Notes: generated from the letters alone by a model not told the origin. DNA of 34,783 bases from Leptolyngbya sp. DLM2.Bin27 (GCA_007694115.1 RECJ01000138.1:1-34783), one strand, 5' to 3'. Numbered from the stretch's first letter, positions 1 through 13,731 are shown. Numbers and translations: made by a program.

Positions 1-43
1 TGCTTCTTCCTGCTTTTTGGCAGCGCTGCGGTGTTAGTTGGTA

Positions 44-78
44 TCTGCCATCTGCCTTCTGCCTTCTGCCTTCTGCCT
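44..78. repeat. Heptameric tandem repeat (STRR), 5 units
   Basis: Five head-to-tail 7-bp units: TCTGCCA once, then TCTGCCT four times. It is the reverse-complement orientation of the AAGGCAG heptamer seen at 15849-15904 and 21881-21908. Such short tandemly repeated heptamers are a known feature of filamentous cyanobacterial genomes. It lies downstream of ftsW, outside coding sequence. Confidence 0.85.
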
Positions 79-139
79 TAATGCACTAGGCCGCTTGCCC
101 GATAGCGATCGTCTCTAGTCAAGCACCATTACCCAAGCG

Positions 140-1354
140 CTACGTCTGCGCGTTGCCGCCATCTAAAACTCGCAGGGGGGCCGGGGGGCTACCCTTAGAC
201 CGTCGTCGCCGCAGGGGCACTGGTGACTCCAAATTGATCTCTCGGGCCGCCCGCACTAGCAGCGCCGCTGTAGCCAAACTCGCCACCATGGAGCTACCCC
301 CATAGCTCAACAGCGGAAAAGGCAGCCCCGTGGTTGGCAACACCCCAGTCGCTACTCCCATATTCAGCAGCGACTGACCGACTAAAATCACCATCCCACC
401 CACCGCCACCAGCCGATGCAGCGGCTGCTTGAGCCGCAGCGCCACCAGCAGCGCCAGCGATGAGTACACACCCAAAAACAGCAGCAGTAGCAGGCAGCCC
501 ACAAAGCCAAATTCCTCAGCAAACACCGCGAAAATAAAATCGGTGTACTGAATCGGTAAAGAGTAGAGCTTTTGCGCAGACAGGCCAAACCCCTGTCCCC
601 AAAAGCCCCCCGAACCGATTGCCAGCAAACTCTGTACCAGCTGATAGCCCTTGTCCGCCGGGTCAGCCCAAGGGTTTAGAAATGACACAATTCGTTCACG
701 CTGGTAAGACTTGAGGCTGATGCTGACCACCGCCGCCGTTAGCCCGCCCCCGGCGGTCAGCAATAAATAGAGGTAAGGCAACCCTGCCGCCAGGGCAATT
801 AGCCACAGGGTAAGACCACAGATCGCCGCTGTGCTGAGGTTGGGCTGCACCAAAACCAAGCCTAAAATAGCAGCAAAAATTCCCAGCCAGGTCAGCCGAG
901 TTGGCCAGGTGAGCTGGTGCCAGCGGCCAAACAGCCGCGCCCCCTGCAACACCAGGCAGGGCTTAATCAATTCCGAAGGCTGAATCATAAACGGCCCCAG
1001 GGGCAGCCAGCGAGTCGCGCCGTTCACCGTCACCCCCAGAGACGGAATCAGCGTCAGCGCCACCAGCCCCACTAGCACCAGCAGCACAATCCCCGAACCC
1101 TGAAGCAGTCGATCGAGGGAGGTGTGCACAATGCGGTTAAACACCACCAGACCAGCCACCACCCACAGTAGCTGCACCATGACATAGTGCAGCCCATGGC
1201 CATGCTCTACCAAGGCCACCGCGTAGGAAGCCGAAAACAGCACCAGCAGGCCGCCCCCCAACCAGACAAAGGTGAGCCACCGTAGCCAGCGGGCCTCCGC
1301 TGACCACTGGCCCACCGTGGGATCAGTCCATGGAATCAATCGAGCAATATTCAC
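140..1354 (-). CDS. ftsW: FtsW, septal peptidoglycan glycosyltransferase (SEDS family)
   Basis: Polytopic inner-membrane SEDS protein that polymerises lipid II into glycan strands at the division septum, working with a class B PBP. The sequence shows about ten hydrophobic segments and the family motifs QPSELIK, the SYQRERIVSFLNPW segment, KGYQLVQSLLAIGSGG, the TDFIFAVFAEEFGF segment and the C-terminal LPFPLLSYGGSS. The spacing and the AIGSGG/AEE segments fit FtsW better than RodA. The reading frame opens at a TTG at 1396, but that TTG overlaps a good -10 box (see 1396-1424). The GTG at 1354, giving about 404 residues beginning VNIARLIPW, is therefore the likelier start. The C-terminal tail is basic (PLRRRRSKG). 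It lies downstream of apcC on the same strand but is separated by 258 bp with its own promoter, so it is probably not part of the apc operon. Confidence 0.88.
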   Translation of the reverse strand: MNIARLIPWTDPTVGQWSAEARWLRWLTFVWLGGGLLVLFSASYAVALVEHGHGLHYVMVQLLWVVAGLVVFNRIVHTSLDRLLQGSGIVLLVLVGLVALTLIPSLGVTVNGATRWLPLGPFMIQPSELIKPCLVLQGARLFGRWHQLTWPTRLTWLGIFAAILGLVLVQPNLSTAAICGLTLWLIALAAGLPYLYLLLTAGGGLTAAVVSISLKSYQRERIVSFLNPWADPADKGYQLVQSLLAIGSGGFWGQGFGLSAQKLYSLPIQYTDFIFAVFAEEFGFVGCLLLLLFLGVYSSLALLVALRLKQPLHRLVAVGGMVILVGQSLLNMGVATGVLPTTGLPFPLLSYGGSSMVASLATAALLVRAAREINLESPVPLRRRRSKGSPPAPLRVLDGGNAQT

Positions 1355-1395
1355 CCTGCTACCCCGCTGCCCTAGGGCAAGTCGTTCAACGGCCA

Positions 1396-1424
1396 AGTAT
1401 AGCGGAGACAGATATTTTTGTGAT
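1396..1424 (-). promoter_or_regulatory. Putative ftsW promoter (ATCACA-N17-TATACT)
   Basis: On the minus strand a -35 box ATCACA (1419-1424, 4/6 of TTGACA) is followed after 17 bp by a -10 box TATACT (1396-1401, 5/6). Transcription would start near 1389, inside the TTG-started reading frame, which argues for the GTG at 1354 as start codon. The -35 box overlaps one arm of the inverted repeat 1412-1454. Confidence 0.5.
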
Positions 1425-1454
1425 TTCTAAACTGTCTAAAGCTCACAAAAATAT
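1412..1454. repeat. Perfect 12-bp AT-rich inverted repeat upstream of ftsW
   Basis: Arms ATATTTTTGTGA (1412-1423) and TCACAAAAATAT (1443-1454) are perfect reverse complements with a 19-bp spacer. The downstream arm overlaps the proposed ftsW -35 box. It could be an operator for a dimeric repressor or a weak terminator of the apc transcript; the sequence does not decide. Confidence 0.6.
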
Positions 1455-1612
1455 TGTTGTAAGCGGGTAGCCCCAAACACAACGGTAGGGCAAGCCCCCT
1501 GGCCTACCCTGCACGGATCACGGCATTATTTAATAACGCAGTAAAAATTTCATTAGATGCTCCGGTAGCGCCGGTCACCAGTTGTAGAACCGGTCTGAGG
1601 TTGCAGAACCGA

Positions 1613-1816
1613 TTACAGCAGGCCGGTATTGGCACCCTGGCGACCGGTAGCCAGCTCAACCTTAACGATTTTGCCGCCCATTTTTTGAATGCGCTGCTGC
1701 TCTCTAAACCAGTTGTCGTAGGGCACTAGCTTGGTGAAAAAGGTATTTTGCAGTTCCCGCTGGGTGCGAATTCTGGTTTGGCTAGGAACACAAGCGGTGA
1801 TCTTAAACATGCGCAT
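1613..1816 (-). CDS. apcC: Allophycocyanin core linker ApcC (Lc 7.8)
   Basis: Small core linker of 67 residues that caps the allophycocyanin trimers at the ends of the phycobilisome core cylinders and shifts their spectra. The whole protein matches the family: it begins MRMFKITACVPSQTRI and ends KVELATGRQGANTGLL, the usual length. The frame stays open upstream to 1930, but the ATG at 1816 has an AGGAG ribosome site 8-9 nt upstream (near 1825-1830) and matches the conserved N-terminus, so the longer frame is rejected. It is the last gene of apcE-A-B-C, 251 bp after apcB across a region rich in inverted repeats that probably lowers its expression relative to apcAB. Confidence 0.96.
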   Translation of the reverse strand: MRMFKITACVPSQTRIRTQRELQNTFFTKLVPYDNWFREQQRIQKMGGKIVKVELATGRQGANTGLL

Positions 1817-1862
1817 GGCCGAAAACTCTCCTACTATCTCATTGGACAGATGTAAACCAAAT

Positions 1863-2069
1863 CCAAGTCCAGGAATGAAGCTTTGCCAATGGTAAAACCA
1901 CAGATTCCAAGCTGGACTTGGTACAAACACTTAAAAGCCAGAGTCGAAAGCCAATGCTTAGACAGCAGGAAGACAATACAGCACAACCTAGTGTCTTCAA
2001 CACTCGCCCCTGACTCTGGCCTAAGTCAGCTCTGGCCAACGGCCAAAGCGCAATGGATGAACCTGGACT
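1863..2069. repeat. Nested and competing inverted repeats between apcB and apcC
   Basis: Perfect pairs: CCAAGTCCAG (1863-1872) with CTGGACTTGG (1912-1921); GCCAGAGTC (1937-1945) with GACTCTGGC (2012-2020); GAAGACA (1969-1975) with TGTCTTC (1992-1998); CTGACT (2010-2015) with AGTCAG (2024-2029). AGTCCAGG (1866-1873) can also pair with CCTGGACT (2062-2069) at the end of apcB, so two folds of the same arm exclude each other. There is no T-run, so this looks like an mRNA-processing or partial-termination region rather than a simple terminator. Confidence 0.65.
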
Positions 2070-2553
2070 AGCTCAAGCCAGAGGAGATGTAGTCGAAGTA
2101 AACGCCCATTTCCTTGCCGGCATCAGAGCCCACCAAACTGGAGGTTACTTCTTTCATGGCTTGAATGGCGTTGACGGTAGCGCCGATGGGCACGCCCAGG
2201 GAGTTGTAGGTTTCCTTGAGGCCGTTCAGCACCCGCTCATCCAGGATGGAGGGATCTCCAGCTAGCATGGCGTAGGTGGCGTAGCGCAGGTAGTAGTCGA
2301 GGTCGCGGATGCAGGCAGCATAGCGACGGGTGGTGTACATGTTGCCACCGGGGCGGGTGATATCGGAGTACAGCAGGGACTTAGCCACCGCTTCTTTCAC
2401 GATTTCAGCAGCGTTGGCGCTGATGGTGCTGGCGGCACGAACGCGCAGTTCACCCGTTTGAAAATAAGCCTTGAGCTTATCTAGAGCTGAGCTATCCAGG
2501 TACTTGCCCTGAACGTCAGAAGAATTAATTACAGAAGTAATTGCGTCTTGCAT
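2068..2553 (-). CDS. apcB: Allophycocyanin beta subunit ApcB
   Basis: Phycobiliprotein of 161 residues that forms alpha-beta monomers and (alpha-beta)3 trimers with ApcA in the phycobilisome core and carries one phycocyanobilin. Cys81, in the [19 protein letters not shown] segment, is the chromophore attachment site. Asn71, in RPGGNMYT, is the position that is N-methylated in beta-type phycobiliproteins. Length and sequence are typical and intact. The start ATG at 2553 has AGGG about 9 nt upstream. It follows apcA by 52 bp on the same strand and is clearly co-transcribed with it. Confidence 0.97.
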   Translation of the reverse strand: MQDAITSVINSSDVQGKYLDSSALDKLKAYFQTGELRVRAASTISANAAEIVKEAVAKSLLYSDITRPGGNMYTTRRYAACIRDLDYYLRYATYAMLAGDPSILDERVLNGLKETYNSLGVPIGATVNAIQAMKEVTSSLVGSDAGKEMGVYFDYISSGLS

Positions 2554-2605
2554 AATTTTTCCCTAAATGACCTTAGTTGAGTTGACAACGCAATGGGGCG
2601 GTGGC

Positions 2606-3091
2606 TTAGAGCAGCCCACCAACAACATAGTCGAAGTAAGCAGAAGCCTCAGAGGCATCTTCCCCGGACAGAAGACCGGCAGCAACAGCTTTCAGGGCAC
2701 GCACGCCTTCAGCTACGCCAGCCAGGGGAGTACCCAGAGAGTTGTACATTTCTTTCACACCCACCAGGCCAATTTCTTCGATGGGGGTCACGTCACCAGC
2801 CACCACGCCGTAGGTCACCAGGCGCAGGTAGTAGTCCAAATCGCGCAGGCAGGTAGCGGTCATTTCTTCGCCGTAGGCATTGCCACCGGGAGAAACAATG
2901 TCAGGGCGCTTTTGGAACAGCTGGTTGCCAGCTTCCTTGACGATGCGCTCACGGGATTCGGTCAGCACCTGGGCGATGCGCAGACGACGCTCACCAGAGG
3001 TAACAAAGCCTTTGATGCGGTCTAGCTCACCGGGGCTGAGATAACGAGCCTCAGCATCGGCATTCACGATGGATTTCGTGACAATACTCAT
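2606..3091 (-). CDS. apcA: Allophycocyanin alpha subunit ApcA
   Basis: Phycobiliprotein of 161 residues, the alpha partner of ApcB in the core trimers that collect energy from the rods and pass it to ApcE and the reaction centres. The chromophore cysteine is Cys81 in the segment [14 protein letters not shown]. The sequence is full length, with a family-typical start ([20 protein letters not shown]) and end ([11 protein letters not shown]). GGAGG lies about 8 nt upstream of the ATG. A 400-bp leader separates it from apcE upstream, so apcAB very probably have a promoter of their own there, in keeping with the much higher demand for ApcA/B than for ApcE. Confidence 0.97.
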   Translation of the reverse strand: MSIVTKSIVNADAEARYLSPGELDRIKGFVTSGERRLRIAQVLTESRERIVKEAGNQLFQKRPDIVSPGGNAYGEEMTATCLRDLDYYLRLVTYGVVAGDVTPIEEIGLVGVKEMYNSLGTPLAGVAEGVRALKAVAAGLLSGEDASEASAYFDYVVGGLL

Positions 3092-3491
3092 TGATGGATT
3101 CCTCCGAAAAATATGACCAGATGATTTGAAACTGGCATTTAAGGGTTCGGGGCCAGAGCTAACTCTATAAAGAACCTCAGACCTGGCAGCCTTCCCGATT
3201 AATTGTCCGGTATTGCGTCAGCCTTCTTCAAAGTAGCGAAATATTTTGTAATAGTTCTCCTCAGTTTTGCCGAAGCCTGATGGCAACGCCATCCCAGGAG
3301 CTGAACTAAGACAACTCACGCCCATGAAAATCACCAATCTGGCTCAATTTAGGGTCGAGAATTAATATTTCGTTACTAAGCTTGATGAGGGCAGTGCGTG
3401 GACAAAACTTTGCGATCGCCCCGACGCCAGAATTGCCAACGATCAGTGGAGGATAAGCCGTCAGCCCATCCCCCAGGGATCGTTGAATAGT
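3092..3491 (-). promoter_or_regulatory. apcE-apcA intergenic region and apcA leader
   Basis: About 400 bp without a gene. It holds a long hairpin just after apcE (3437-3485, separate entry), a HIP1 palindrome GCGATCGC (3412-3419), and a small perfect hairpin GATGGC-aac-GCCATC (3279-3293). A ribosome site GGAGG lies near 3100-3104. No sigma-70 promoter is convincing; a TTTATAGAG sequence on the minus strand near 3165-3175 is a weak -10 candidate. The long leader fits a separately controlled apcAB transcript. Confidence 0.5.
3437..3485 (-). terminator. Long hairpin after apcE (partial terminator or RNA-processing site)
   Basis: Outer stem CAACGATC (3437-3444) with GATCGTTG (3478-3485), a 2x2 internal mismatch, then inner stem TGGAGGAT (3447-3454) with ATCCCCCA (3468-3475, one G-U wobble), and a 13-nt loop. 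It begins 7 nt after the apcE stop codon. There is no T-run behind it, so complete rho-independent termination is unlikely; transcript trimming, stabilisation or partial termination between apcE and apcAB is more probable. Confidence 0.6.
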
Positions 3492-7258
<3,767 letters not shown>

Positions 7259-8494
7259 ATGGACGACTCAACCAAAACCCAGGCGGTCAGCGATGCGGTG
7301 GCCAGCCTCTACAATACCTATCCGTTTCCCCCAGAGCCGTTTCTAGATGAAGCGCCACCGGGCTATAACTGGCGCTGGTACTGGCCTACGGTGCACAGCT
7401 TTTGCACCGGGGTAGTACCAGCCAGCGGATCGGTGCGGGTGCTGGATGCGGGCTGCGGTACGGGGGTTAGCACCGAATATATTAGTCACCTCAACCCAGA
7501 GGCCGAGGTGCTGGGGATCGATCTGAGCGAGCGGGCGATCGCCACCGCCACCGAGCGCTGCCGCCGCTCTGGGGCCACCAATGTCCAGTTTCGCCAGATC
7601 AGCATTTATGATGTCGACCAGGTCGAGGGCGAGTTCGACTGGATCAACTGCGTCGGCGTGATTCACCACCTGCCCGATCCCCTGAAAGGACTCCGGGCAC
7701 TGGCCACTAAGCTAGCCCCCGGCGGCTTGATTCATCTATTTGTCTATGCGGCTATTGGCCGCTGGGAAATTTCGCTGATGCAGCGGGCGATCGCCCTAGT
7801 GCAGGGCAACCAGCGAGGCGACTACCGCGACGGGGTGCAGGTGGGGCGGCAGATCTTTGCCAGTCTGCCCGAGGGCAATCGGCTCAAACAGCGAGAGCGC
7901 GATCGCTGGGCCATGGAAAACCACCGTGACGAATGCTTCGCCGATATGTACGTCCACCCCCAGGAAGTGGACTACACCCTCGATAGCCTGTTTGACCTCG
8001 TTGAGGCCTCAGGTCTGGAGTTCGTGGGTTTTTCAAACCCCCAGGTGTGGCAACTCGATCGCCTGCTAGACAACGACCCGGCCCTGCTGAAGCGCGCCCA
8101 GCAACTCTCTGAAAAAGACCAGTATCGGCTGGTGGAGCTGCTCGATCCGGAGATCACTCACTTTGAATGGTTTTTGGCCCGCCCCCCCTATGCTCCGATC
8201 AGTTGGGACAACGACGGCGATCTGCTGGCTGCTATCCCCACCCGCAATCCCTGTATGGAGGGCTGGCCGAGTCAGAGCATTTTTGACCACAACTACCAGA
8301 TCATCTCGCTGGACGCGCAGGAGTTTGAGCTGTTGCAGGGATGCGATCGCAACCACCACCTCGGTGCCGATCAATCCCCGACCTCCGTTGCTGCCCTCAT
8401 TGCCCAAGTGGGTGCTAGCCTCCAAGACCTGCGCCAGCTGCACCAGCGACAGCTAATCCTGTTGCAGCCGTCACAGCGCATTGCCTCAATCTAG
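7259..8494 (+). CDS. Class I SAM-dependent methyltransferase, substrate unknown
   Basis: A 411-residue protein with a Rossmann-type methyltransferase domain: motif I VLDAGCGTG (61-69), an acidic residue after beta-2 in GIDLS (Asp88), and GVIHHLPDP (133-141). It has an N-terminal family segment (LYNTYPFPPEPFLDEAPPGY) and a C-terminal region of about 200 residues with no motif I can name. The frame opens at a TTG at 7235, but the ATG at 7259 (MDDSTKTQ) is preferred. It is transcribed divergently from apcE. One testable guess is a phycobiliprotein Asn-methyltransferase (CpcM-like), because ApcB carries the target Asn71; this rests on location and fold only. Alternatives are a small-molecule or other protein methyltransferase. 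Confidence 0.8.
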   Translation: MDDSTKTQAVSDAVASLYNTYPFPPEPFLDEAPPGYNWRWYWPTVHSFCTGVVPASGSVRVLDAGCGTGVSTEYISHLNPEAEVLGIDLSERAIATATERCRRSGATNVQFRQISIYDVDQVEGEFDWINCVGVIHHLPDPLKGLRALATKLAPGGLIHLFVYAAIGRWEISLMQRAIALVQGNQRGDYRDGVQVGRQIFASLPEGNRLKQRERDRWAMENHRDECFADMYVHPQEVDYTLDSLFDLVEASGLEFVGFSNPQVWQLDRLLDNDPALLKRAQQLSEKDQYRLVELLDPEITHFEWFLARPPYAPISWDNDGDLLAAIPTRNPCMEGWPSQSIFDHNYQIISLDAQEFELLQGCDRNHHLGADQSPTSVAALIAQVGASLQDLRQLHQRQLILLQPSQRIASI

Positions 8495-8546
8495 GCAGAA
8501 GATAGCGGATTTACTTTGGGGAAATGCCTATTAAGTATTATTGCCG

Positions 8547-8555
8547 TGATATGAT
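8547..8555 (+). promoter_or_regulatory. Putative atp operon promoter (extended -10)
   Basis: TGATATGAT fits an extended -10 (TGn plus TATGAT, 5/6 of consensus) with no good -35 box. It lies 58 bp before the atpI start in the only sizeable gap upstream of the operon. Confidence 0.4.
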
Positions 8556-8612
8556 CTTCCCTGGCCTGCTAGCGCAGGCAAAACCCTCTACGGCTAAGGA
8601 TTAGGCGCTTTT

Positions 8613-9074
8613 GTGGCTCCATTGCCCTCCGAACACACCGAACCCATCGCCCAGGTTGAGGCAGAGGTAGACCCCGGTCAATCTCTGCCCCCCGCCTCAG
8701 CGACCGCTATGGAAGAGTACTATCAGCTTCAGCAAGATCTGCTGCTGCTCACCCTGGCCTTCACCGGCGTGATCTTCTTTTCTGTCTGGTTGGTCTACTC
8801 CCTCTCAATTGCTCTGAATTATTTAATAGGAGCGTGCGGCGGTGTGGTTTACTTGAGGATGTTGGCAAAAAGCGTGGCCAGTATCGGGCGCGGAGGTGCC
8901 AGATCAGGCAGCGGTAGATTGGCCCTTGTGGTCGGTCTGGTGCTGGTGGCTGCCAAGTGGCAGCAGCTTCAAATCATGCCTGTTTTTCTTGGGTTTTTGA
9001 CCTACAAGGCGGCGTTGATTGCCTACACCCTCTGGACTGCGGTACTGCCAAAATCAACTGCTGAGTCGTCCTAG
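8613..9074 (+). CDS. atpI: ATP synthase protein I (AtpI)
   Basis: Small membrane protein, 153 residues, always first in cyanobacterial atp operons; thought to help assemble the c-ring and not to be part of the finished enzyme. A soluble N-terminus of about 45 residues is followed by hydrophobic segments near 47-65, 68-85, 108-120 and 126-145. The conserved segment [17 protein letters not shown] is present. The start is GTG at 8613; an internal ATG (MEEYYQLQ) would cut off the variable N-terminus and cannot be excluded. atpB follows 96 bp downstream. Confidence 0.85.
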   Translation: MAPLPSEHTEPIAQVEAEVDPGQSLPPASATAMEEYYQLQQDLLLLTLAFTGVIFFSVWLVYSLSIALNYLIGACGGVVYLRMLAKSVASIGRGGARSGSGRLALVVGLVLVAAKWQQLQIMPVFLGFLTYKAALIAYTLWTAVLPKSTAESS

Positions 9075-9170
9075 ATGTCTAGCCTAGATGTCTAGTCAGC
9101 TTCAGATTTTTTGATTTTTTAGCATAGCATGCTTTTTCCCGGCAAGTCTTGAGGAAAGTCGATTTAAGAG

Positions 9171-9920
9171 ATGGCGCTCACTATGTTAACGATTCATCCC
9201 TTAGTTCTGGCAAAACTAGAAGTTGGCGAGCATTTATACTGGCAGATCGGCGGTTTGAAGCTGCACGGTCAGGTCTTTTTGACCTCTTGGTTTGTGATCG
9301 GCGTCCTGCTGCTGGTGTCGTTTTTGGCGACTCGTAACATTCAGCGGGTGCCCTCTGGCCTCCAAAACTTCATGGAGTATGCCCTGGAATACATCCGCGA
9401 CCTGGCCAAAAACCAGATTGGAGAAAAAGAGTATCGGCCCTGGGTTCCCTTCGTGGGCACCTTGTTCCTGTTCATCTTTGTCTCTAACTGGTCTGGGGCA
9501 TTGATTCCATGGAAGCTAATTCATCTGCCGTCGGGTGAACTGGCCGCTCCCACCAATGACATCAATACCACCGTGGCGCTGGCGCTGTTGACCTCCTTGG
9601 CCTACTTTTACGCCGGGTTCAGCAAGCGCGGGCTGGGGTACTTTGCCAAGTACATCGAACCCACGCCGATCTTGTTGCCCATCAATATTCTAGAAGATTT
9701 CACCAAGCCCCTCTCCCTCAGTTTCCGTCTGTTTGGAAACATCCTGGCCGATGAGTTGGTGGTCGCTGTGCTGGTCTTGCTGGTACCTCTCTTCGTACCG
9801 CTACCGGTTATGGTCTTGGGTTTGTTTACCAGTGCCATTCAGGCTCTGATCTTTGCGACCCTGGCTGCGGCCTACATCGGCGAGGCCATTGAGGGGCATG
9901 GTGAGGAAGAGCATGGATGA
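9171..9920 (+). CDS. atpB: ATP synthase Fo subunit a
   Basis: Membrane stator subunit that provides the two proton half-channels against the c-ring, 249 residues. The essential arginine is Arg186 in the conserved helix [17 protein letters not shown]. Five to six transmembrane segments are visible, and the C-terminus is the typical [14 protein letters not shown] plus a charged tail. The ATG at 9171 is used; a second ATG at 9183 (MLTIHPL) is possible. It is part of the atp operon, 149 bp before the c-subunit gene. Some cyanobacterial annotations call this gene atpI or atp6. Confidence 0.95.
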   Translation: MALTMLTIHPLVLAKLEVGEHLYWQIGGLKLHGQVFLTSWFVIGVLLLVSFLATRNIQRVPSGLQNFMEYALEYIRDLAKNQIGEKEYRPWVPFVGTLFLFIFVSNWSGALIPWKLIHLPSGELAAPTNDINTTVALALLTSLAYFYAGFSKRGLGYFAKYIEPTPILLPINILEDFTKPLSLSFRLFGNILADELVVAVLVLLVPLFVPLPVMVLGLFTSAIQALIFATLAAAYIGEAIEGHGEEEHG

Positions 9921-10039
9921 CCCTCCTTGGGGCATTCAGTTTGTATTGGCTGGTGGGGCAGGTGCTGCCAGCCGACGTGGCCTTAGAGCCACATGCACAA
10001 GAAACGCTAATCGCGCGTTGTCTACGACCTGATTAATGA

Positions 10040-10315
<276 letters not shown>

Positions 10316-10327
10316 ATCCGCCGGGCT

Positions 10328-10352
10328 AGGGGAGGGCTTAGCGCCTTTCCCT
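10328..10352 (+). terminator. Intercistronic hairpin after the c-subunit gene
   Basis: AGGGGAGGGC (10328-10337), loop TTAGC, then GCCTTTCCCT (10343-10352): ten pairs including two G-U. No T-run follows, so it is probably a partial terminator or a 3' stabiliser that lets the c-subunit message accumulate above the rest of the operon. Confidence 0.5.
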
Positions 10353-10425
10353 GCCTGTCGGATTCAAGATTTTGGACTTAACTTTGTAGTGCTGGCCCTG
10401 GGCCGATCTAAAGGGCATACCCACC

Positions 10426-10917
10426 ATGACAAATTTTGTTTGGCTATTGGCGGTCGAAGCCGCTGAGGCAGTTGAAGAGGGCGGCGGCCTCTTTGACCTA
10501 GACGCCACCCTACCGCTGATGGCGGTGCAGTTTGTGCTGTTGGCAGTGGCGCTCAACGCTCTGTTTTATAAACCTCTGGGCAAAGTTTTAGACGAGCGCG
10601 ATGGCTACATTAGCTCCAATCGAGTCGATGCGGCAGAGCGCTTGGCCAAGGCTGAGCAAATTGCCAAACAGTATCAGCAAGAGCTAGCCGAAACTCGTCG
10701 CCAGGCCCAAACGGTGATTGCCGAAGCCCAGGAAGAAGCCCAAAAAATTGCGGCTCAAACCGTTGCTGCTGCCCAGCAGGAGGCTCAGATCCAGCGAGAG
10801 CAGGTGCAGCGGGAGCTAGACGAGCAAAAAACCCAGGCCATGGCTAGTCTAGAGCAGCAGGTTGATGGTCTGAGTCAGGATATTTTAGATAAGCTGCTGG
10901 GCGCTCTGGCGGCCTAG
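10426..10917 (+). CDS. atpG: ATP synthase Fo subunit b' (AtpG)
   Basis: One half of the b/b' heterodimeric peripheral stalk found in photosynthetic bacteria, 163 residues. One transmembrane helix (about 30-48, [18 protein letters not shown]) is followed by [11 protein letters not shown] and a long Ala/Glu/Gln-rich coiled coil to the end. It ends in a short helix ([13 protein letters not shown]) that contacts F1. It lies between the genes for c and b, as in other cyanobacteria. The start ATG at 10426 gives the expected N-terminus. Confidence 0.93.
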   Translation: MTNFVWLLAVEAAEAVEEGGGLFDLDATLPLMAVQFVLLAVALNALFYKPLGKVLDERDGYISSNRVDAAERLAKAEQIAKQYQQELAETRRQAQTVIAEAQEEAQKIAAQTVAAAQQEAQIQREQVQRELDEQKTQAMASLEQQVDGLSQDILDKLLGALAA

Positions 10918-10982
10918 GCTATCGGTGCTGAATCGGCAGTTTATCCCCAGAGCTGCCCGCGTCGTTGACGGAAAGTAGAGAT

Positions 10983-11504
10983 ATGACTATTGGTTGGTTA
11001 CTGGCGGTGGAAGAAGGTGGAGTTAGCCTGGATCTCAATATCCTGGAAACTAACCTGATTAATCTGGCCATTATTATTGGCGTGCTGTATTACTTCGGCG
11101 GCAAGTTTTTGGGCAAAACCCTATCCACTCGCCAGTCGGAGATTAAAACAGCGATTGCCGACGCCGAGCAGCGCAAGCAAGCGGCGGCAGCCGCTTTGGC
11201 AGAGCAGCAGCAAAAGCTGGCCCAGGCTCAGGAGGAGGCTAAAAAGATTTTGGCTGATGCCCAGACCACCGCAGAGCGTACTCGTGAAGCGATCTTGGCT
11301 CAGTCTAAGGTTGACGTGGAGCGCATGAGAGCCAGTGCCGCCCAAGACCTCACCTCCCAAGAGGCCCGGGTGATGCGAGAACTGCGGCAGCGAATTGCTG
11401 CCCTGGCTATCGAGCGCAGTGAAGCGGCTCTGCCCGGCCAGCTAAATGACGATTTGCAGCGGCGTCTGGTTGACTCCAGCATTGCCCTGCTCAAAGGAGA
11501 GTAG
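10983..11504 (+). CDS. atpF: ATP synthase Fo subunit b (AtpF)
   Basis: Second peripheral-stalk subunit, 173 residues from the ATG at 10983; the frame extends back to a TTG at 10965, but GGAAAGTAGAG just before the ATG makes ATG the better start. A transmembrane helix at about 24-41 (LINLAIIIGVLYYFGGKF) is followed by LGKTLSTRQSEI and an extended coiled coil. Its stop lies 2 nt before the atpH start, so the two are translationally coupled. Confidence 0.93.
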   Translation: MTIGWLLAVEEGGVSLDLNILETNLINLAIIIGVLYYFGGKFLGKTLSTRQSEIKTAIADAEQRKQAAAAALAEQQQKLAQAQEEAKKILADAQTTAERTREAILAQSKVDVERMRASAAQDLTSQEARVMRELRQRIAALAIERSEAALPGQLNDDLQRRLVDSSIALLKGE

Positions 11505-11506
11505 CC

Positions 11507-12064
11507 ATGAACGACACAACCCTGAGTTCAGAAATTGCTGGCCCCTACGCCCAGGCGCTGATGTCCGTTGCTGAAGACAACAGCGCTGTGGATCAGGTGG
11601 CGGCTGAAGCGACCGATCTGCTAGTGGTGCTAGACAGTTCTGAGGAGCTGACCGGATTTTTGCTCAATCCGCTGATGTCTCCCGATGCCAAAAAAGGCGT
11701 GCTGCGCCAGGTGGCTGAGGGAAAAGTGAGCGACTTTTTGCTCAGCTTTTTGCTGCTGCTGGTTGACCGGGGCCGGGTAGCGTTTCTAAAACCCATTCTG
11801 AAGCAGTACCAGGCCCTGGTGCGGGAGCGCAATCAGACGGTTTTGGCCGACGTTACCTCAGCTATCGAGCTATCTGAAGACCAGCAAAACGCCATTCGCG
11901 ATCGCGTCCAGACCATGACCGGAGCCAACGGCGTAGAACTCTCGGTTCGGGTTGACCCCGATCTGCTAGGCGGTCTGGTGATCAAGGTGGGCTCCCAGGT
12001 GATCGACGCCAGTTTGCGGGGCCAGCTGCGCCGCATTGGCATTCAGCTGGCGGCCGCCGTCTAG
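11507..12064 (+). CDS. atpH: ATP synthase F1 subunit delta (AtpH)
   Basis: Stator subunit linking the peripheral stalk to the top of the alpha3beta3 head, 185 residues. The family signatures are the N-terminal segment AGPYAQALMSVAEDNSAVDQV and the C-terminal segment VRVDPDLLGGLVIKVGSQVIDASLRGQL, typical of delta/OSCP. It starts 2 nt after atpF, with the ribosome site inside the end of that gene (AAAGGAG). Confidence 0.95.
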   Translation: MNDTTLSSEIAGPYAQALMSVAEDNSAVDQVAAEATDLLVVLDSSEELTGFLLNPLMSPDAKKGVLRQVAEGKVSDFLLSFLLLLVDRGRVAFLKPILKQYQALVRERNQTVLADVTSAIELSEDQQNAIRDRVQTMTGANGVELSVRVDPDLLGGLVIKVGSQVIDASLRGQLRRIGIQLAAAV

Positions 12065-13663
<1,599 letters not shown>

Positions 13664-13674
13664 CCCCTTGCTCT

Positions 13675-13705
13675 GGTCAGGGTTTAGTCTCAGCAAACCC
13701 TGACC
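13675..13705 (+). terminator. Intercistronic hairpin between atpA and atpC
   Basis: GGTCAGGGTTT (13675-13685) pairs perfectly with AAACCCTGACC (13695-13705) around a 9-nt loop, 11 nt after the atpA stop. No T-run follows. It is a candidate partial terminator or stabiliser that would favour alpha (three copies per enzyme) over gamma (one copy). Confidence 0.55.
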
Positions 13706-13731
13706 CCCTGACTACTCCCTAGGGATTCACT

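Noticed and set aside
1581..1611. Direct repeat GTTGTAGAACCG / GTTGCAGAACCG after apcC
   Set aside because: Only two imperfect 12-bp copies; could be chance or a short duplication, and no function can be tied to it.
1817..1930. N-terminal extension of ApcC to 1930
   Set aside because: The ribosome site and the conserved N-terminus both point to the ATG at 1816.
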